Of a DNA stretch of 64,000 bases, positions 28,669-38,335 are shown in pieces (position 1 is the first letter of the stretch; every line of letters starts with the position of its first letter). The position numbers and the translations under genes were made by a program. The notes below the pieces were generated by a model. The model saw only the letters and a program-made list of their open reading frames with translations, did not search any database and was not told the DNA's origin. Location of the stretch: NCBI GenBank assembly GCA_936920625.1, contig CAKZHC010000037.1, positions 29,152 to 93,151 on the forward strand, in the 5' to 3' direction. Source of the stretch: an uncultured Enterobacteriaceae bacterium (GTDB lineage: Bacteria; Pseudomonadota; Gammaproteobacteria; Enterobacterales; Enterobacteriaceae).

Positions 28669-29106
28669 ATGACTTATAAACACATCCTAGTAGCAGTCGA
28701 TCTTTCACCTGAGAGTAACATACTGGTCCAAAAAGCAATTTCAATCGCCAGTCCTTATAAAGCTAAAGTGTCATTGATCCATGTAGATGTTAACTATTCA
28801 GATCTTTATGTCGGTCTGATTGATGTTAATCTGGGCGATATGCAAAAACGCATCTCAGAGGAAACCCGCAATTCTCTCACTGATCTCTCAAGTAATACCA
28901 GCTACCCTATTGCAGAAACACTGAGCGCCAGCGGTGATTTAGGGCAAGTGCTGGTTGATGCAATTGAACAATATGAAGTTGATCTCGTCGTATGCGGACA
29001 TCATCAGGACTTCTGGAGCAAACTGATGTCATCGGCACGCCAGCTAATTAATACCGTGAATGTCGACATGCTGGTCATTCCGCTGCACGATGACGATAAC
29101 ACCTGA
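28669..29106 (+). CDS. uspA: universal stress protein UspA
   Basis: UspA is a cytosolic stress protein made during growth arrest, DNA damage and starvation. From the ATG behind AAGGAG the product is 145 residues (E. coli 144), beginning MTYKHILVAVDLSPESN. The segment SLIHVDVNYSDLYVGLIDVN and the C-terminal GHHQDFWSKLMSSARQLIN are almost the same as in E. coli. The ATP-binding glycine motif of ATP-type Usp proteins is absent, as in E. coli UspA. It converges on rsmJ with a 22-bp gap. Confidence 0.96.
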   Translation: MTYKHILVAVDLSPESNILVQKAISIASPYKAKVSLIHVDVNYSDLYVGLIDVNLGDMQKRISEETRNSLTDLSSNTSYPIAETLSASGDLGQVLVDAIEQYEVDLVVCGHHQDFWSKLMSSARQLINTVNVDMLVIPLHDDDNT

Positions 29107-29128
29107 TTGCCACCAGCAACAGACGTCA

Positions 29129-29884
29129 CTAAGTGATTGCTAAGGGCGAATAGATGTCAAAACGATGATTCTTGGTTATGACTACCGATGAGGTCAAAAT
29201 TTGTGCCAGTGGTTGTGCATTATCGGGGCGTTTGACCACGACACGTTTTGTCGCCAGTGCTCTGGCGAGTGGCAGCAATCGTTCTGCATCAGTGTCTGCC
29301 CCTACCAACGACTGAAAAATACGCATCTCTTTTTTTACCAGCGCCCTCTTTTGCCGGGGCGGATACATCGGATCGAGATAAACCACATCTGGACGAGGAG
29401 AAAGGCTTTCCAGCGCCAGCAAGCCAGAAGTATGGCTCAATGTTAGTCGCTCCCGCAACCAGCAGCCTATTTCATTATCACGATAACCCCGTTGTAAACC
29501 ATCATCCAGCAGCGCTGCAACCACCGGATGACGTTCCAGCATCCGTACCCGGCAGCCAACAGAGGCAAGCACAAAAGCATCTCTGCCCAGTCCCGCTGTA
29601 GCATCTACCACATCAGGAAGATAGCGGCCTTTAACACCTACCGCCCGGACTATCGCTTCGCCCCGGCCGCCACCATAGCGGCGGCGATGCGCCATTGCTC
29701 CTGAAACAAAATCAACCCAAACTCCCCCCAGCCCGGGCTCATCACGTTTACGCAATTCCAGACGTGTCGGTGTCATTATCAACGCCATCACCTGTTGCTC
29801 ATCATGGCAAAGTCCCCAGCGGGCAGCCAAAGAAGCAAGGGCTTCATCTCCGACACCCATATCACCGATTAAACATATTTTCAC
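29129..29884 (-). CDS. rsmJ: 16S rRNA (guanine1516-N2)-methyltransferase RsmJ
   Basis: RsmJ uses S-adenosylmethionine to methylate G1516 of 16S rRNA. The 251-residue product has the SAM-binding segment VVDATAGLGRDAFVLASVGC and the catalytic-loop motif VVYLDPMYPPRQKRALVKKEM. The start is a GTG whose G-T-G-A overlaps the prlC stop by 4 bp, so translation is probably coupled to prlC, as in E. coli. The frame is intact. Confidence 0.95.
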   Translation of the reverse strand: MKICLIGDMGVGDEALASLAARWGLCHDEQQVMALIMTPTRLELRKRDEPGLGGVWVDFVSGAMAHRRRYGGGRGEAIVRAVGVKGRYLPDVVDATAGLGRDAFVLASVGCRVRMLERHPVVAALLDDGLQRGYRDNEIGCWLRERLTLSHTSGLLALESLSPRPDVVYLDPMYPPRQKRALVKKEMRIFQSLVGADTDAERLLPLARALATKRVVVKRPDNAQPLAQILTSSVVITKNHRFDIYSPLAIT

Positions 29885-31935
29885 GCAGTCTGATTTTCCA
29901 GAATACCGTACTGGCTCAGCATGGCGTCCAGCATAGGTTCACGCCCGCGGAAACGCCTGAATAGTTCCATGGGTTCTTCTGAACCACCGCGAGTCAAAAT
30001 GCTGTCAAGAAATGACTGACCTGTTGCCCGATTGAAAATACCTTCCTCTTTGAAACGGGAGTAGGCGTCTGCCGCCAGTACATCTGCCCAGAGATAGCTG
30101 TAGTACCCTGCTGCATAACCACCAGCAAAGATGTGGCTGAATGCATGTGGGAAACGCCCCCATGTAGGCGAAGGTACCACAGAAACGTCTTTTTTAACCT
30201 CCGCCAGTATCTCCAGAATACGCGCCCCTTTCGATGGGTCAAATTCGGCGTGCAGACGAAAATCAAACAACCCATATTCCAGCTGACGCAGGACGAATAA
30301 CGCCGCCTGATAATTTTTAGCTGCCAACATCTTTTCCAGCACTTCCAGTGGCAGCGGTTCACCCGTTTGGTAATGGCCGGATATAAAAGTCAGTGCTTCC
30401 GGCTCCCAGCACCAGTTCTCCATAAACTGACTAGGCAATTCAACAGCATCCCACGGCACACCACTGATACCAGAAACACCAGGAACATCAATCGCCGTCA
30501 GCATATGATGGAGGCCATGACCAAACTCGTGAAATAGCGTAATAACTTCGTCGTGGGTAAATAATGCCGGTTTACCATTGACCGGGCGGGTAAAATTACA
30601 GGTCAGGTAAGCGACCGGTTTCTGTAGGGTGCCATCGCTTTTACGCATCTGGCTGACGCAGTCATCCATCCAGGCACCACCGCGTTTATGTTCACGCGCG
30701 TAAAGGTCAAGGTAGAAGCTGCCACGTAACTGGCCGTGTTCGTCATGGAGTTCAAAAAAACGCACATCCGGATGATATACGTCCACATCGTCACGCTGAT
30801 TGACAGTGATTCCATACAGGCGCTTCACCACTTCAAATAATCCATTGATGACACGCGGTTCTGGGAACCATGGGCGGAGCTGCTCATCACTGATGGTATA
30901 GAGATACTGCTTTTGCTTTTCGCTAAAATAGGTGAGATCCCATGGCTGTAACTCTGTTACTCCGTGCTTACTTTTGGCAAAAGCCCGAAGTTGTTCGAGT
31001 TCTTTCTTCGCCTGTGGCCGCGCTCTGTGCGCCAGATCAGTCAGGAAAGTCAGTACCTGAGCAGGACTTTCGGCCATTTTGGTTGCAAGGGACTGATTAG
31101 CAAAAGAGTCGAAACCTAATAACTGAGCCAGTTCATGCCGCAACGCCAGCGCTTCTGCCATTATTTCGCTATTGTCCCACATTCCCGCGTTCGGTCCCTG
31201 ATCTGAAGCTCTGGTGGAGTAAGCCCGATACATCTCTTCCCGCAACGCCGGGTTATCGCTGTACGTCATAACTGGCAGGTAGCTTGGCATATCCAGCGTA
31301 AACAACCAGCCCTTTTTCCCTTTTTCTCTGGCACGCATTTTGGCTTGTGCCAGCGCGCCTTCAGGTAAACCGCTCAACATTTTCTCATCATCAATAAGCT
31401 TACTCCACCCCATTGTAGCGTCGAGAACATTATTACTGTATTGCGAACCCAGTTCAGAAAGACGAGCCGCAATCTCGCCATAACGTTTCTGCTTTTCCTG
31501 CGAAAGGCCAATACCTGAAAGTTTGAAATCACGTAGCGCATTATCAACGGCTTTTTTCTGTGCTACAGAGAGGCTGTTATAATTATCACTCTCTTTCAGG
31601 GTACAGTAAGCCTTGTATAGTCCCTGATGCTGTCCAATCCAAGTGTTATAGTCCGAAAGCATAGGCAGAGTCCGCTCATAAGCTTTCCTTAATTGAGGAG
31701 TATTTTTAACGGCATTAAGATGGCTCACGGGAGAAAATAACCGGGCAAGGCGATCATCTGCTTCAGCAAGGGGCTGAACCAAGGTTTCCCAACTGAAGGG
31801 GCCCTTTGCAGAGACAACTTTTTCCACCATCGCCCTGCACTCGTCTAACGCCTGCTCTACAGCAGGAACCACATGAGAGGGCTTAATAGCAGAAAAGGGA
31901 GGCAGAGTGTATGTAGCGAGAAGAGGATTCGTCAT
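29881..31935 (-). CDS. prlC: oligopeptidase A
   Basis: Oligopeptidase A (OpdA) is a cytosolic zinc metallopeptidase of family M3 that degrades short peptides, including cleaved signal peptides. The chosen ATG (MTNPLLATYTLPPFSAIKP) follows AAAGGAGC and gives 684 residues against 680. The zinc site HEFGHGLHHML is intact (HExxH), with the downstream Glu in the ELPSQFMENWCWE segment. An upstream extension in the same frame has no similarity. It forms a two-gene operon with rsmJ. Confidence 0.96.
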   Translation of the reverse strand: MTNPLLATYTLPPFSAIKPSHVVPAVEQALDECRAMVEKVVSAKGPFSWETLVQPLAEADDRLARLFSPVSHLNAVKNTPQLRKAYERTLPMLSDYNTWIGQHQGLYKAYCTLKESDNYNSLSVAQKKAVDNALRDFKLSGIGLSQEKQKRYGEIAARLSELGSQYSNNVLDATMGWSKLIDDEKMLSGLPEGALAQAKMRAREKGKKGWLFTLDMPSYLPVMTYSDNPALREEMYRAYSTRASDQGPNAGMWDNSEIMAEALALRHELAQLLGFDSFANQSLATKMAESPAQVLTFLTDLAHRARPQAKKELEQLRAFAKSKHGVTELQPWDLTYFSEKQKQYLYTISDEQLRPWFPEPRVINGLFEVVKRLYGITVNQRDDVDVYHPDVRFFELHDEHGQLRGSFYLDLYAREHKRGGAWMDDCVSQMRKSDGTLQKPVAYLTCNFTRPVNGKPALFTHDEVITLFHEFGHGLHHMLTAIDVPGVSGISGVPWDAVELPSQFMENWCWEPEALTFISGHYQTGEPLPLEVLEKMLAAKNYQAALFVLRQLEYGLFDFRLHAEFDPSKGARILEILAEVKKDVSVVPSPTWGRFPHAFSHIFAGGYAAGYYSYLWADVLAADAYSRFKEEGIFNRATGQSFLDSILTRGGSEEPMELFRRFRGREPMLDAMLSQYGILENQTA

Positions 31936-32383
31936 AGAAGCTCCTTTAACCCTCTGTGAGGCAGTTGCAAAGTACGCTATACCAGATAACATAGGGATTA
32001 TTAAAAAATTGATGCCAGTTAAGGCCATGTTTTAAAAATGTCAGATCTGTCAGGACGTCTTACATAAAGTGGGTAATTTTTCGCAAAAGCCAGTGCTGTG
32101 TCAACCCGATTACAATTTGTCGGGCCACAGATTGTCTGAAAATTAACCTTACCGCATCTCTCTTATTATCACTACCTGATAACAGCTCCGGCCTGACACA
32201 GGTTATAAAAGCATGCCCGTTGAGTATCTTACTATCTTTAAAACGGGTTTATGGAAGAACTGCAATGACACGTCTGTCATTAGTTTGACAATGGCAATTT
32301 TTTAAAGCAGTACTACAACAGAGCAACAGTTATAATGCTTTTTTATTGCTACTACCGCATACACACCCACACAGACTAAAAAT
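31936..32383. other. prlC-rlmJ divergent intergenic region
   Basis: About 450 bp between the divergent prlC and rlmJ genes. In E. coli a heat-shock promoter serves prlC; I cannot place one with confidence here. No gene is seen. Confidence 0.4.
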
Positions 32384-33226
32384 ATGCTCAGTTATCGCCA
32401 CAGTTTTCATGCTGGCAATCATGCCGATGTTCTCAAACACGTTGTTCAGAGCCTGATTATTGAAACCCTTAAAGAGAAAGCGCGGCCCTTCCTCTATCTT
32501 GACACCCATGCTGGCGCGGGCCGCTATCAACTGGATAGCGCCCATGCCAGGAAAACGGAAGAATACCTCAACGGTATCGCACGTATCTGGCAGCAAGCTG
32601 GAACACCCGACCTGCTCACCCCCTATTTGAGTGCAGTACAGGCAGTTAACCGGGGTAACCTGCTACGCTTTTATCCCGGTTCGCCATTAATCGCACAACA
32701 CCTGTTACGGCCTGAAGATAAGTTGCAGCTTACTGAATTGCACTCCAGCGATTTTCAATTACTACTCAATGAATTTCGCCAGGAGAAACGGGCACATGTT
32801 GAGCAAACAGATGGCTATCAGCAGTTAAAAGCAAAACTGCCCCCTCTGTCGCGTCGTGGTCTGATTCTTATTGACCCTTCCTACGAACTAAAAACAGATT
32901 ACAGTATAGTAATCAATGCGATACAACAGGGTTATAAACGTTTTGCCACCGGCATTTATGCATTGTGGTATCCGGTTATATTTCGCCAAAAAATTAATAA
33001 ATTATTTCGGGAGCTTCAGGCCACGGGTATCCGCCATATCCTACAAATTGAGCTGGCAGTACTCCCCGACAGCGAAAGTCGTGGTATGACAGGCTCTGGC
33101 ATGCTCATCATCAATCCGCCCTGGAAACTGGAACAACAGATGAAATCACTGCTACCCTGGTTACATGCCAAGCTGGTTCCAGCCGGAACGGGGCATACTG
33201 CCGTCAGATGGCTGGTGGGTGAGTAA
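32384..33226 (+). CDS. rlmJ: 23S rRNA (adenine2030-N6)-methyltransferase RlmJ
   Basis: RlmJ methylates A2030 of 23S rRNA with S-adenosylmethionine. The product has 280 residues, the E. coli length, and starts MLSYRHSFHAGNHADVLKH. SAM-binding FLYLDTHAGAGRYQ and the catalytic segment GLILIDPSYELKTDY (a DPPY-type motif) are visible. Its stop codon abuts the end of the opposing RNase Z gene with no spacer. The frame is intact. Confidence 0.95.
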   Translation: MLSYRHSFHAGNHADVLKHVVQSLIIETLKEKARPFLYLDTHAGAGRYQLDSAHARKTEEYLNGIARIWQQAGTPDLLTPYLSAVQAVNRGNLLRFYPGSPLIAQHLLRPEDKLQLTELHSSDFQLLLNEFRQEKRAHVEQTDGYQQLKAKLPPLSRRGLILIDPSYELKTDYSIVINAIQQGYKRFATGIYALWYPVIFRQKINKLFRELQATGIRHILQIELAVLPDSESRGMTGSGMLIINPPWKLEQQMKSLLPWLHAKLVPAGTGHTAVRWLVGE

Positions 33227-34138
33227 TCAGACCGTGAAACGGGAAAAATCAAAAGCCATTTCTGTTGCCGGAAAAATGGCCCGACACTCTGCGAGCAGAT
33301 ATTCGCTATCCTGACGCTGATAGCGGGAGCTTAAATGGGTAATAATAAGGCGCTTTGCCCCCGCATCGCGTGCCACACAGGCAGCCTGTGCGGTAGTGGA
33401 GTGACCATGTTCACGGGCTTTCGCTTCCAGTGCTACCTCAAGGGTCGCTTCATGTACCATAACATCGACTCCTTTAGCGAGTAATAACGATGCACTACAG
33501 GGAGTAGTATCACCAAAGATAGCGAGAGTTTTACCCTTCTGCCCTGCCGTCAGATAATCCCGGCCCCTGACGATACGACCATCTCCAAGTGTGATCTGCC
33601 TGCCCTTTTTGAGATCGTGAAACCACGGACCACGCGGCACTCTCTCTGCTTCCAGCCTTGCTGCATCTAACGCTCCGGGCTTATCTTTTTGTTCAACACG
33701 ATAGCCGTAACATTCAATAGTGTGGGTTAACGGCCACGCCAGGACACGATAGTCATCGTTGTCGGCTATCTCTCCGGCTTCAATCTCGACGACGTCGAAC
33801 GGAAATAAAATCCGGGAGCCGCTGATCCTAAGAGTAACAGTAATAAACTCAGCTATTCCCGCTGGACCATAAATAGTAAGCGGGGTTGCCACCTGGTTCA
33901 TTGATCGGCTAATCAGCAGACCCGGCAAGCCAAAAAGATGATCACTATGGAGATGAGTAATAAAAATTTTACTAATTTTGCTTAGTTTGACTGAAGCACG
34001 TAACATTTGATGCTGAGTCCCTTCACCGCAATCAAAAAGCAAAGCACCTGATGCATCCGGCATATCGAGCATAATGCTGGTAACGTTACGTTCTTTACAT
34101 GGCCTGCCTCCCCCGGTGCCAAGAAAGTGTAGATCCAT
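33227..34138 (-). CDS. rbn: ribonuclease Z / RNase BN (ElaC)
   Basis: This is a metallo-beta-lactamase-fold endo/exoribonuclease that trims tRNA 3' ends. The 303 residues begin MDLHFLGTGGGRPCKERNVT. The zinc motif HLHSDHLFGLPG (HxHxDH) is present, with further ligands in FGDTTPCS, VHEATLE and the C-terminal THLSSRYQ. The exosite-bearing insertion typical of ElaC lies around residues 150-175. In E. coli elaC is far from gor; here it sits between rlmJ and gor. The gene looks intact. Confidence 0.92.
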   Translation of the reverse strand: MDLHFLGTGGGRPCKERNVTSIMLDMPDASGALLFDCGEGTQHQMLRASVKLSKISKIFITHLHSDHLFGLPGLLISRSMNQVATPLTIYGPAGIAEFITVTLRISGSRILFPFDVVEIEAGEIADNDDYRVLAWPLTHTIECYGYRVEQKDKPGALDAARLEAERVPRGPWFHDLKKGRQITLGDGRIVRGRDYLTAGQKGKTLAIFGDTTPCSASLLLAKGVDVMVHEATLEVALEAKAREHGHSTTAQAACVARDAGAKRLIITHLSSRYQRQDSEYLLAECRAIFPATEMAFDFSRFTV

Positions 34139-34347
34139 ACCGCCTCCCCCCTCACATTGTCATTCCGCCTGACAAATGACGTTCATATCTGCTTAAATAA
34201 GTTATAACCTGTTAAGCCATAGTAACCTGTGCCAGCCACTCTGCAAAAATCGTATCATTTTTGGAACAAAGATCAGCGCAACCTTTGCAGAATTCTGCAC
34301 TCAGACGTTACACTTAACGCAATTTTTTGGGCTAACGGAATGCTTTC

Positions 34348-35703
34348 ATGACCAGACATTATGACTACCTCTCAATTGGTGGTGGCAGCGGCGGTATCGC
34401 CTCAGTGAATCGTGCGGCGTTATACGGGCAAAAATGTGCACTAATTGAAGCAAAATACCTTGGCGGAACATGTGTTAACGTGGGATGTGTGCCTAAAAAA
34501 GTGATGTGGCACGCCGCGCAGCTGGCTGAAGCCATTACGCGTTACGGTACAGATTACGGTTTCAACACCACAATTAATCACTTTGACTGGCCGGTACTGA
34601 TTAAAAATCGTAGTGCCTATATTGACCGAATCCACGCTTCTTATGAAACGGTACTGGCCAAAAATAAGGTTGATGTGATTCAAGGCACTGCCCGTTTCCT
34701 GGACTCCCGCACGGTCGAGGTCAACGGCGAAAAGATAGCCGCTGATCATATTCTGATTGCTGCTGGCGGGTATCCAGACCTTCCTCACTCAGTTCCTGGC
34801 GCTGAATACGGCATTAACTCTGATGGTTTCTTCCAATTAGAAGCGCTCCCAAAGCGAACAGCGGTGGTGGGGGCGGGATATATCGCAGTAGAACTCGCTG
34901 GTGTACTGAACGGGCTGGGGTCGCAAACCCATCTGTTTGTACGCAGGCATGCGCCGTTACGTAACTTTGACCCTCTGCTTTATGAAACACTGGCTGAGGT
35001 CATGCAAACGGAAGGCCCTGTACTGCACACTCACTCCATACCCCGTGCAGTAGTAAAAAATAGCGATGGCAGCCTGACACTCCATCTGGAAAACGGCCAT
35101 CAACAAGAGACAGATTGTCTGATTTGGGCGATCGGACGCACACCAGCAGTGAACAATCTCAACCTTGAGGCAGCGGGTGTCAGGCTTAATGAGCGGGGAT
35201 ATATCAGCGTTGATAAGTTCCAGAACACCACTACTCCGGGTGTTTATGCTGTAGGTGACATCACCGGACAGATCGAGCTGACACCCGTAGCAGTCGCAGC
35301 CGGGCGCCGCCTTGCTGAGCGTCTCTTTAATAACAAACCTGATGAGCATCTGAACTACGATTTAGTTCCAACAGTAGTTTTTAGCCATCCCCCTATTGGC
35401 ACCGTCGGTCTGACCGAACCACAGGCGCGGGCAAAATATGGTGACAGTAATGTAAAAATCTACCAGTCAGCATTCACCGCCATGTATACCGCTGTGACAC
35501 AACATCGCCAGCCCTGCCGAATGAAGCTGGTTTGTGTGGGTCATGATGAGAAAATTGTCGGCCTTCATGGCATCGGTTATGGCGTCGATGAGATGCTCCA
35601 GGGCTTTGCTGTTGCAGTAAAAATGGGGGCGACAAAAAGCGACTTTGACAATACAGTTGCTATCCATCCCACCGGGGCCGAAGAGTTTGTTACCATGCGC
35701 TAA
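34348..35703 (+). CDS. gor: glutathione reductase
   Basis: Gor reduces oxidised glutathione with NADPH and keeps the cytosol reducing. The product has 451 residues against 450, a class-I pyridine nucleotide-disulfide oxidoreductase. Visible are the FAD fingerprint YLSIGGGSGGIAS, the redox-active Cys42/Cys47 pair in GGTCVNVGCVPKK, the NADPH Rossmann motif VVGAGYIAVELAGVL, the second FAD motif YAVGDITG, and the catalytic His in AIHPTGAEE near the C-terminus. The frame is intact. Confidence 0.97.
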   Translation: MTRHYDYLSIGGGSGGIASVNRAALYGQKCALIEAKYLGGTCVNVGCVPKKVMWHAAQLAEAITRYGTDYGFNTTINHFDWPVLIKNRSAYIDRIHASYETVLAKNKVDVIQGTARFLDSRTVEVNGEKIAADHILIAAGGYPDLPHSVPGAEYGINSDGFFQLEALPKRTAVVGAGYIAVELAGVLNGLGSQTHLFVRRHAPLRNFDPLLYETLAEVMQTEGPVLHTHSIPRAVVKNSDGSLTLHLENGHQQETDCLIWAIGRTPAVNNLNLEAAGVRLNERGYISVDKFQNTTTPGVYAVGDITGQIELTPVAVAAGRRLAERLFNNKPDEHLNYDLVPTVVFSHPPIGTVGLTEPQARAKYGDSNVKIYQSAFTAMYTAVTQHRQPCRMKLVCVGHDEKIVGLHGIGYGVDEMLQGFAVAVKMGATKSDFDNTVAIHPTGAEEFVTMR

Positions 35704-35850
35704 ACAGCGCTCAAACGCTTCACAGATCGATACAAAGGCAACTGGCAGCCGCTTTTTGTCTTTTTCCTGACAAGGGTTAACTGCTTTTATTTTAACCCCG
35801 AGTGTATAAAAAACGTTCTCTTTTCGTTAATTTGGTTGTTTTGCGGCGCT

Positions 35851-36486
35851 TTATTCATAAAAGGTATCAGGATTCTCTGATAACAGAACAAAACGCCGGG
35901 ATTGATGCTCCAGAGCATGAATGGCACCGGTTTTAATATCAAAAACCCAGCCGTGGAGATTCAGTGACCCTTTACGCAACGCAACAGCTACCGAGGGATG
36001 AGTCCGAATATTGTTAATTTGGGCAATCACATTCTCCTGAACCATATCATTCAGTTTATCTCCTTCGCTGGCGTATTTTTTGCTCATAACCACCGATTTC
36101 GCCGCATCAGCATAATGCAGCCAGTGAGAAACAGCAGGCATATGTTCAAGACTCTGGCAGCGGGCGATAGCATCCATCGCACCACAATTAGAGTGACCGC
36201 AAATAATGATGCTGCTGACTTCCAGTACCACAACCGCGTACTCTATAGTGGCGGATACCCCCCCTGGTTCAGGGCCGTAGGAAGGGACAATATTACCGGC
36301 ATTACGTATAACGAATAGCTGCCCAGGCTCCTGCTGAGTTAACAGTTCTGGCACCAGACGGCTGTCTGAACAGGAAATGAATAGTGCCTGGGGGCTCTGA
36401 GAGGTGGCCAGATCTTTAAACAGCTCACGCCTTTTAGGAAAAACATTTTTCTGAAAGTTGAGAAAACCATTAACAATCTTTTGCAT
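35851..36486 (-). CDS. cynT: beta-class carbonic anhydrase (CynT-like)
   Basis: This zinc enzyme interconverts CO2 and bicarbonate. It has 211 residues. The zinc ligands and partner are Cys39 and Asp41 in FISCSDSRLVPELL, and His98 and Cys101 in ICGHSNCGAMDAI. The sequence follows CynT (GPEPGGVSATIEYAV, HMPAVSHWL) rather than E. coli Can. No cyanate genes (cynS, cynR) lie next to it, so it probably serves general bicarbonate supply. The symbol is by similarity only. Confidence 0.88.
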   Translation of the reverse strand: MQKIVNGFLNFQKNVFPKRRELFKDLATSQSPQALFISCSDSRLVPELLTQQEPGQLFVIRNAGNIVPSYGPEPGGVSATIEYAVVVLEVSSIIICGHSNCGAMDAIARCQSLEHMPAVSHWLHYADAAKSVVMSKKYASEGDKLNDMVQENVIAQINNIRTHPSVAVALRKGSLNLHGWVFDIKTGAIHALEHQSRRFVLLSENPDTFYE

Positions 36487-36645
36487 TTTAGCCCCTGATT
36501 AGCGCCTCTGTTCTGGCAAAATTTGGTATTTAAATACTTATAACAAACTTATTATACATCTGGTGCTATGCATCCTGCTATCAGGCACAGTTGCCAGCAC
36601 AACAAATTAAGCAGTTATTTCTCTGATATTTAAGGCAGGCAGTAA

Positions 36646-37602
36646 TTAACAAACCTTGATTACTACAGGCTTCGGCTTTATCTGCATCACAATGATGACA
36701 CCCAGAATCAAGCAGAAAATACCACTAAAAGTAAGGAGGGGCGGCCAGCTCTGTTTCCACAAAAAGGTCCAAAACAAACCAAACAGTGTCTCGAATACAA
36801 TAAGCGGACCCACAATAACGGTTGGCAGGCGCTGACAGGCGGTATTCCAGCACATCGAACCCAGCCAGGAACAGAATACACCTAATACCAGCATCAGAGC
36901 CAAAAACAGGCCGGGACGTGGGCCAAAAGGCAGCTCAAAATCTGGCTCCGTGACGGCAAGTGATAGCAACGCTAGCCCCCAGACGATCCATGCTACAGGT
37001 AACGTTATCACACCCTGAGCCGTAGCCCAGGCGGAGGGAGAGCAGGCAGGATGATTCCGCAGCCAACGCGCATTCCGCAGCGAAAACCATGTCCAGCACG
37101 CCAGTGCCAGAATGGCAAGACCAATGCCAACAGCATAACTGGCAGGTTCGATATGCTGCTGGCGTGATTGCAGTTCTGCCAGATTGACACAGAGTAATCC
37201 GACCAGAATCAGAAACAGTGCCGGGGTAAGCCGCTGCCAGCGCAAACGTCCTTCAAGATGCCCATAGCAGAGGTTGGCAGTTATGGAGATCGTCACAGGG
37301 AGTATACCAATTATCATGGTGGAAACTGGCGCACCAGTCTGTTGAATCGCGCTGGCCAGAAAACCGTAATAGAGCAGATTTCCTACCAGAGTTAACTTTA
37401 ATGCCTCTAACCAGTCTTTTGGCAATAACATCCTTAATTGGCGTTGAACACGCCAGGCAAATGGCAGGGCTATTAATCCAAAAGCAACATTACGCCCGGC
37501 AGACTGTAATAATCCTGGATAATCAGGCACGATAAGTGGTACAACAAAAATCATTCCCCACAAACCACCAGCTGCAAGGGCGAATAATACTCCCGGCAAC
37601 AT
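36646..37602 (-). CDS. DMT-superfamily (EamA) transporter
   Basis: An inner-membrane protein of 318 residues with about ten hydrophobic helices arranged as two EamA-type halves (start LFALAAGGLWGMIFVVPLIV; second half from about residue 155, AVGIGLAILALACWTWFSL). Members export amino acids, drugs or other small molecules. The substrate cannot be predicted. Its start sits about 130 bp from the 3' end of the truncated esterase, which points the same way. No lesion is visible. Confidence 0.8.
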   Translation of the reverse strand: MLPGVLFALAAGGLWGMIFVVPLIVPDYPGLLQSAGRNVAFGLIALPFAWRVQRQLRMLLPKDWLEALKLTLVGNLLYYGFLASAIQQTGAPVSTMIIGILPVTISITANLCYGHLEGRLRWQRLTPALFLILVGLLCVNLAELQSRQQHIEPASYAVGIGLAILALACWTWFSLRNARWLRNHPACSPSAWATAQGVITLPVAWIVWGLALLSLAVTEPDFELPFGPRPGLFLALMLVLGVFCSWLGSMCWNTACQRLPTVIVGPLIVFETLFGLFWTFLWKQSWPPLLTFSGIFCLILGVIIVMQIKPKPVVIKVC

Positions 37603-37730
37603 CCGACCTTCCCCCCTTTTTTATTGCAGGAAATGTTGCGATACAATACAGGAAAAAACATAGACGGGCAGGTATTTCTTTATTAGAAAATAGCCCAACT
37701 GTAATAAGTTTGTACTCACCGGACTTTGCG

Positions 37731-38335
37731 TTAATGTAGTTCTCGTGACTGTTCCTGAAGCCAGGACAGATAAACCTTGTACCAACTAGCTGCTGCTGTA
37801 CCCGGCCTTCCCAGCCCAAAGCCATGCCCCCCGGTATCAATTGTTATCAGTTCGACCGGTACATTATGCTGATAACAAGCCCGGAACATGATCAATATAT
37901 TATGTAAATCAACAAAGGGATCATCTTTTACCATAGCAAGAAAGGTTGGCGGATAAGCATCCGTAACATAATTCTGTACTGACCAGCTTGCTTCAGCCCC
38001 AGGGGAAGGATTATCGCCCACTATCATATGATGCGTCCTGGTTTGTGTATAAGGGGGTTCCAGCGTGATAACGGGATAAATTAGCCCAGCTGTGTGCGCC
38101 ACCGGACGTATTTTATCAATGCTATCAACAGGAGAGTAAGAGCTGAAATCGGGCTGGGCTGCCGCAATTCCCATTAAATGTCCGCCAGATGAAAATCCTA
38201 GCAGATGAAGTGTCGGCTCACGGGCACGCACCAGGCGAATAGCTCGCTGGGCATCCTGCAACGGAGCTAAGCTTCCAGCCCGCCAGCCCTGACGCGGAAG
38301 TCGGTAACTGAGCACATAGGCAGTATAGCCCTGTG
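37731..38335 (-). pseudogene. alpha/beta-hydrolase (esterase), N-terminus deleted
   Basis: This is the C-terminal two-thirds of an alpha/beta-hydrolase of the acetyl-esterase type. It has the nucleophile elbow GFSSGGHL, an Asp-containing segment FLAMVKDDPFVDLHN and a terminal His in GGHGFGLG. The conserved segment GYTAYVLSYRLPRQGW begins right at the edge of the preceding ABC exporter reading frame. Everything N-terminal to it (about 80-100 residues, with the oxyanion loop) is missing, and no start codon with a ribosome site is seen. A deletion has joined the two genes near 38331-38336. Probably not functional. Confidence 0.75.

Noticed and set aside
35851..36486. Calling the carbonic anhydrase gene can (yadF)
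   Set aside because: Sequence segments such as GPEPGGVSATIEYAV and HMPAVSHWL match CynT; E. coli Can differs throughout.
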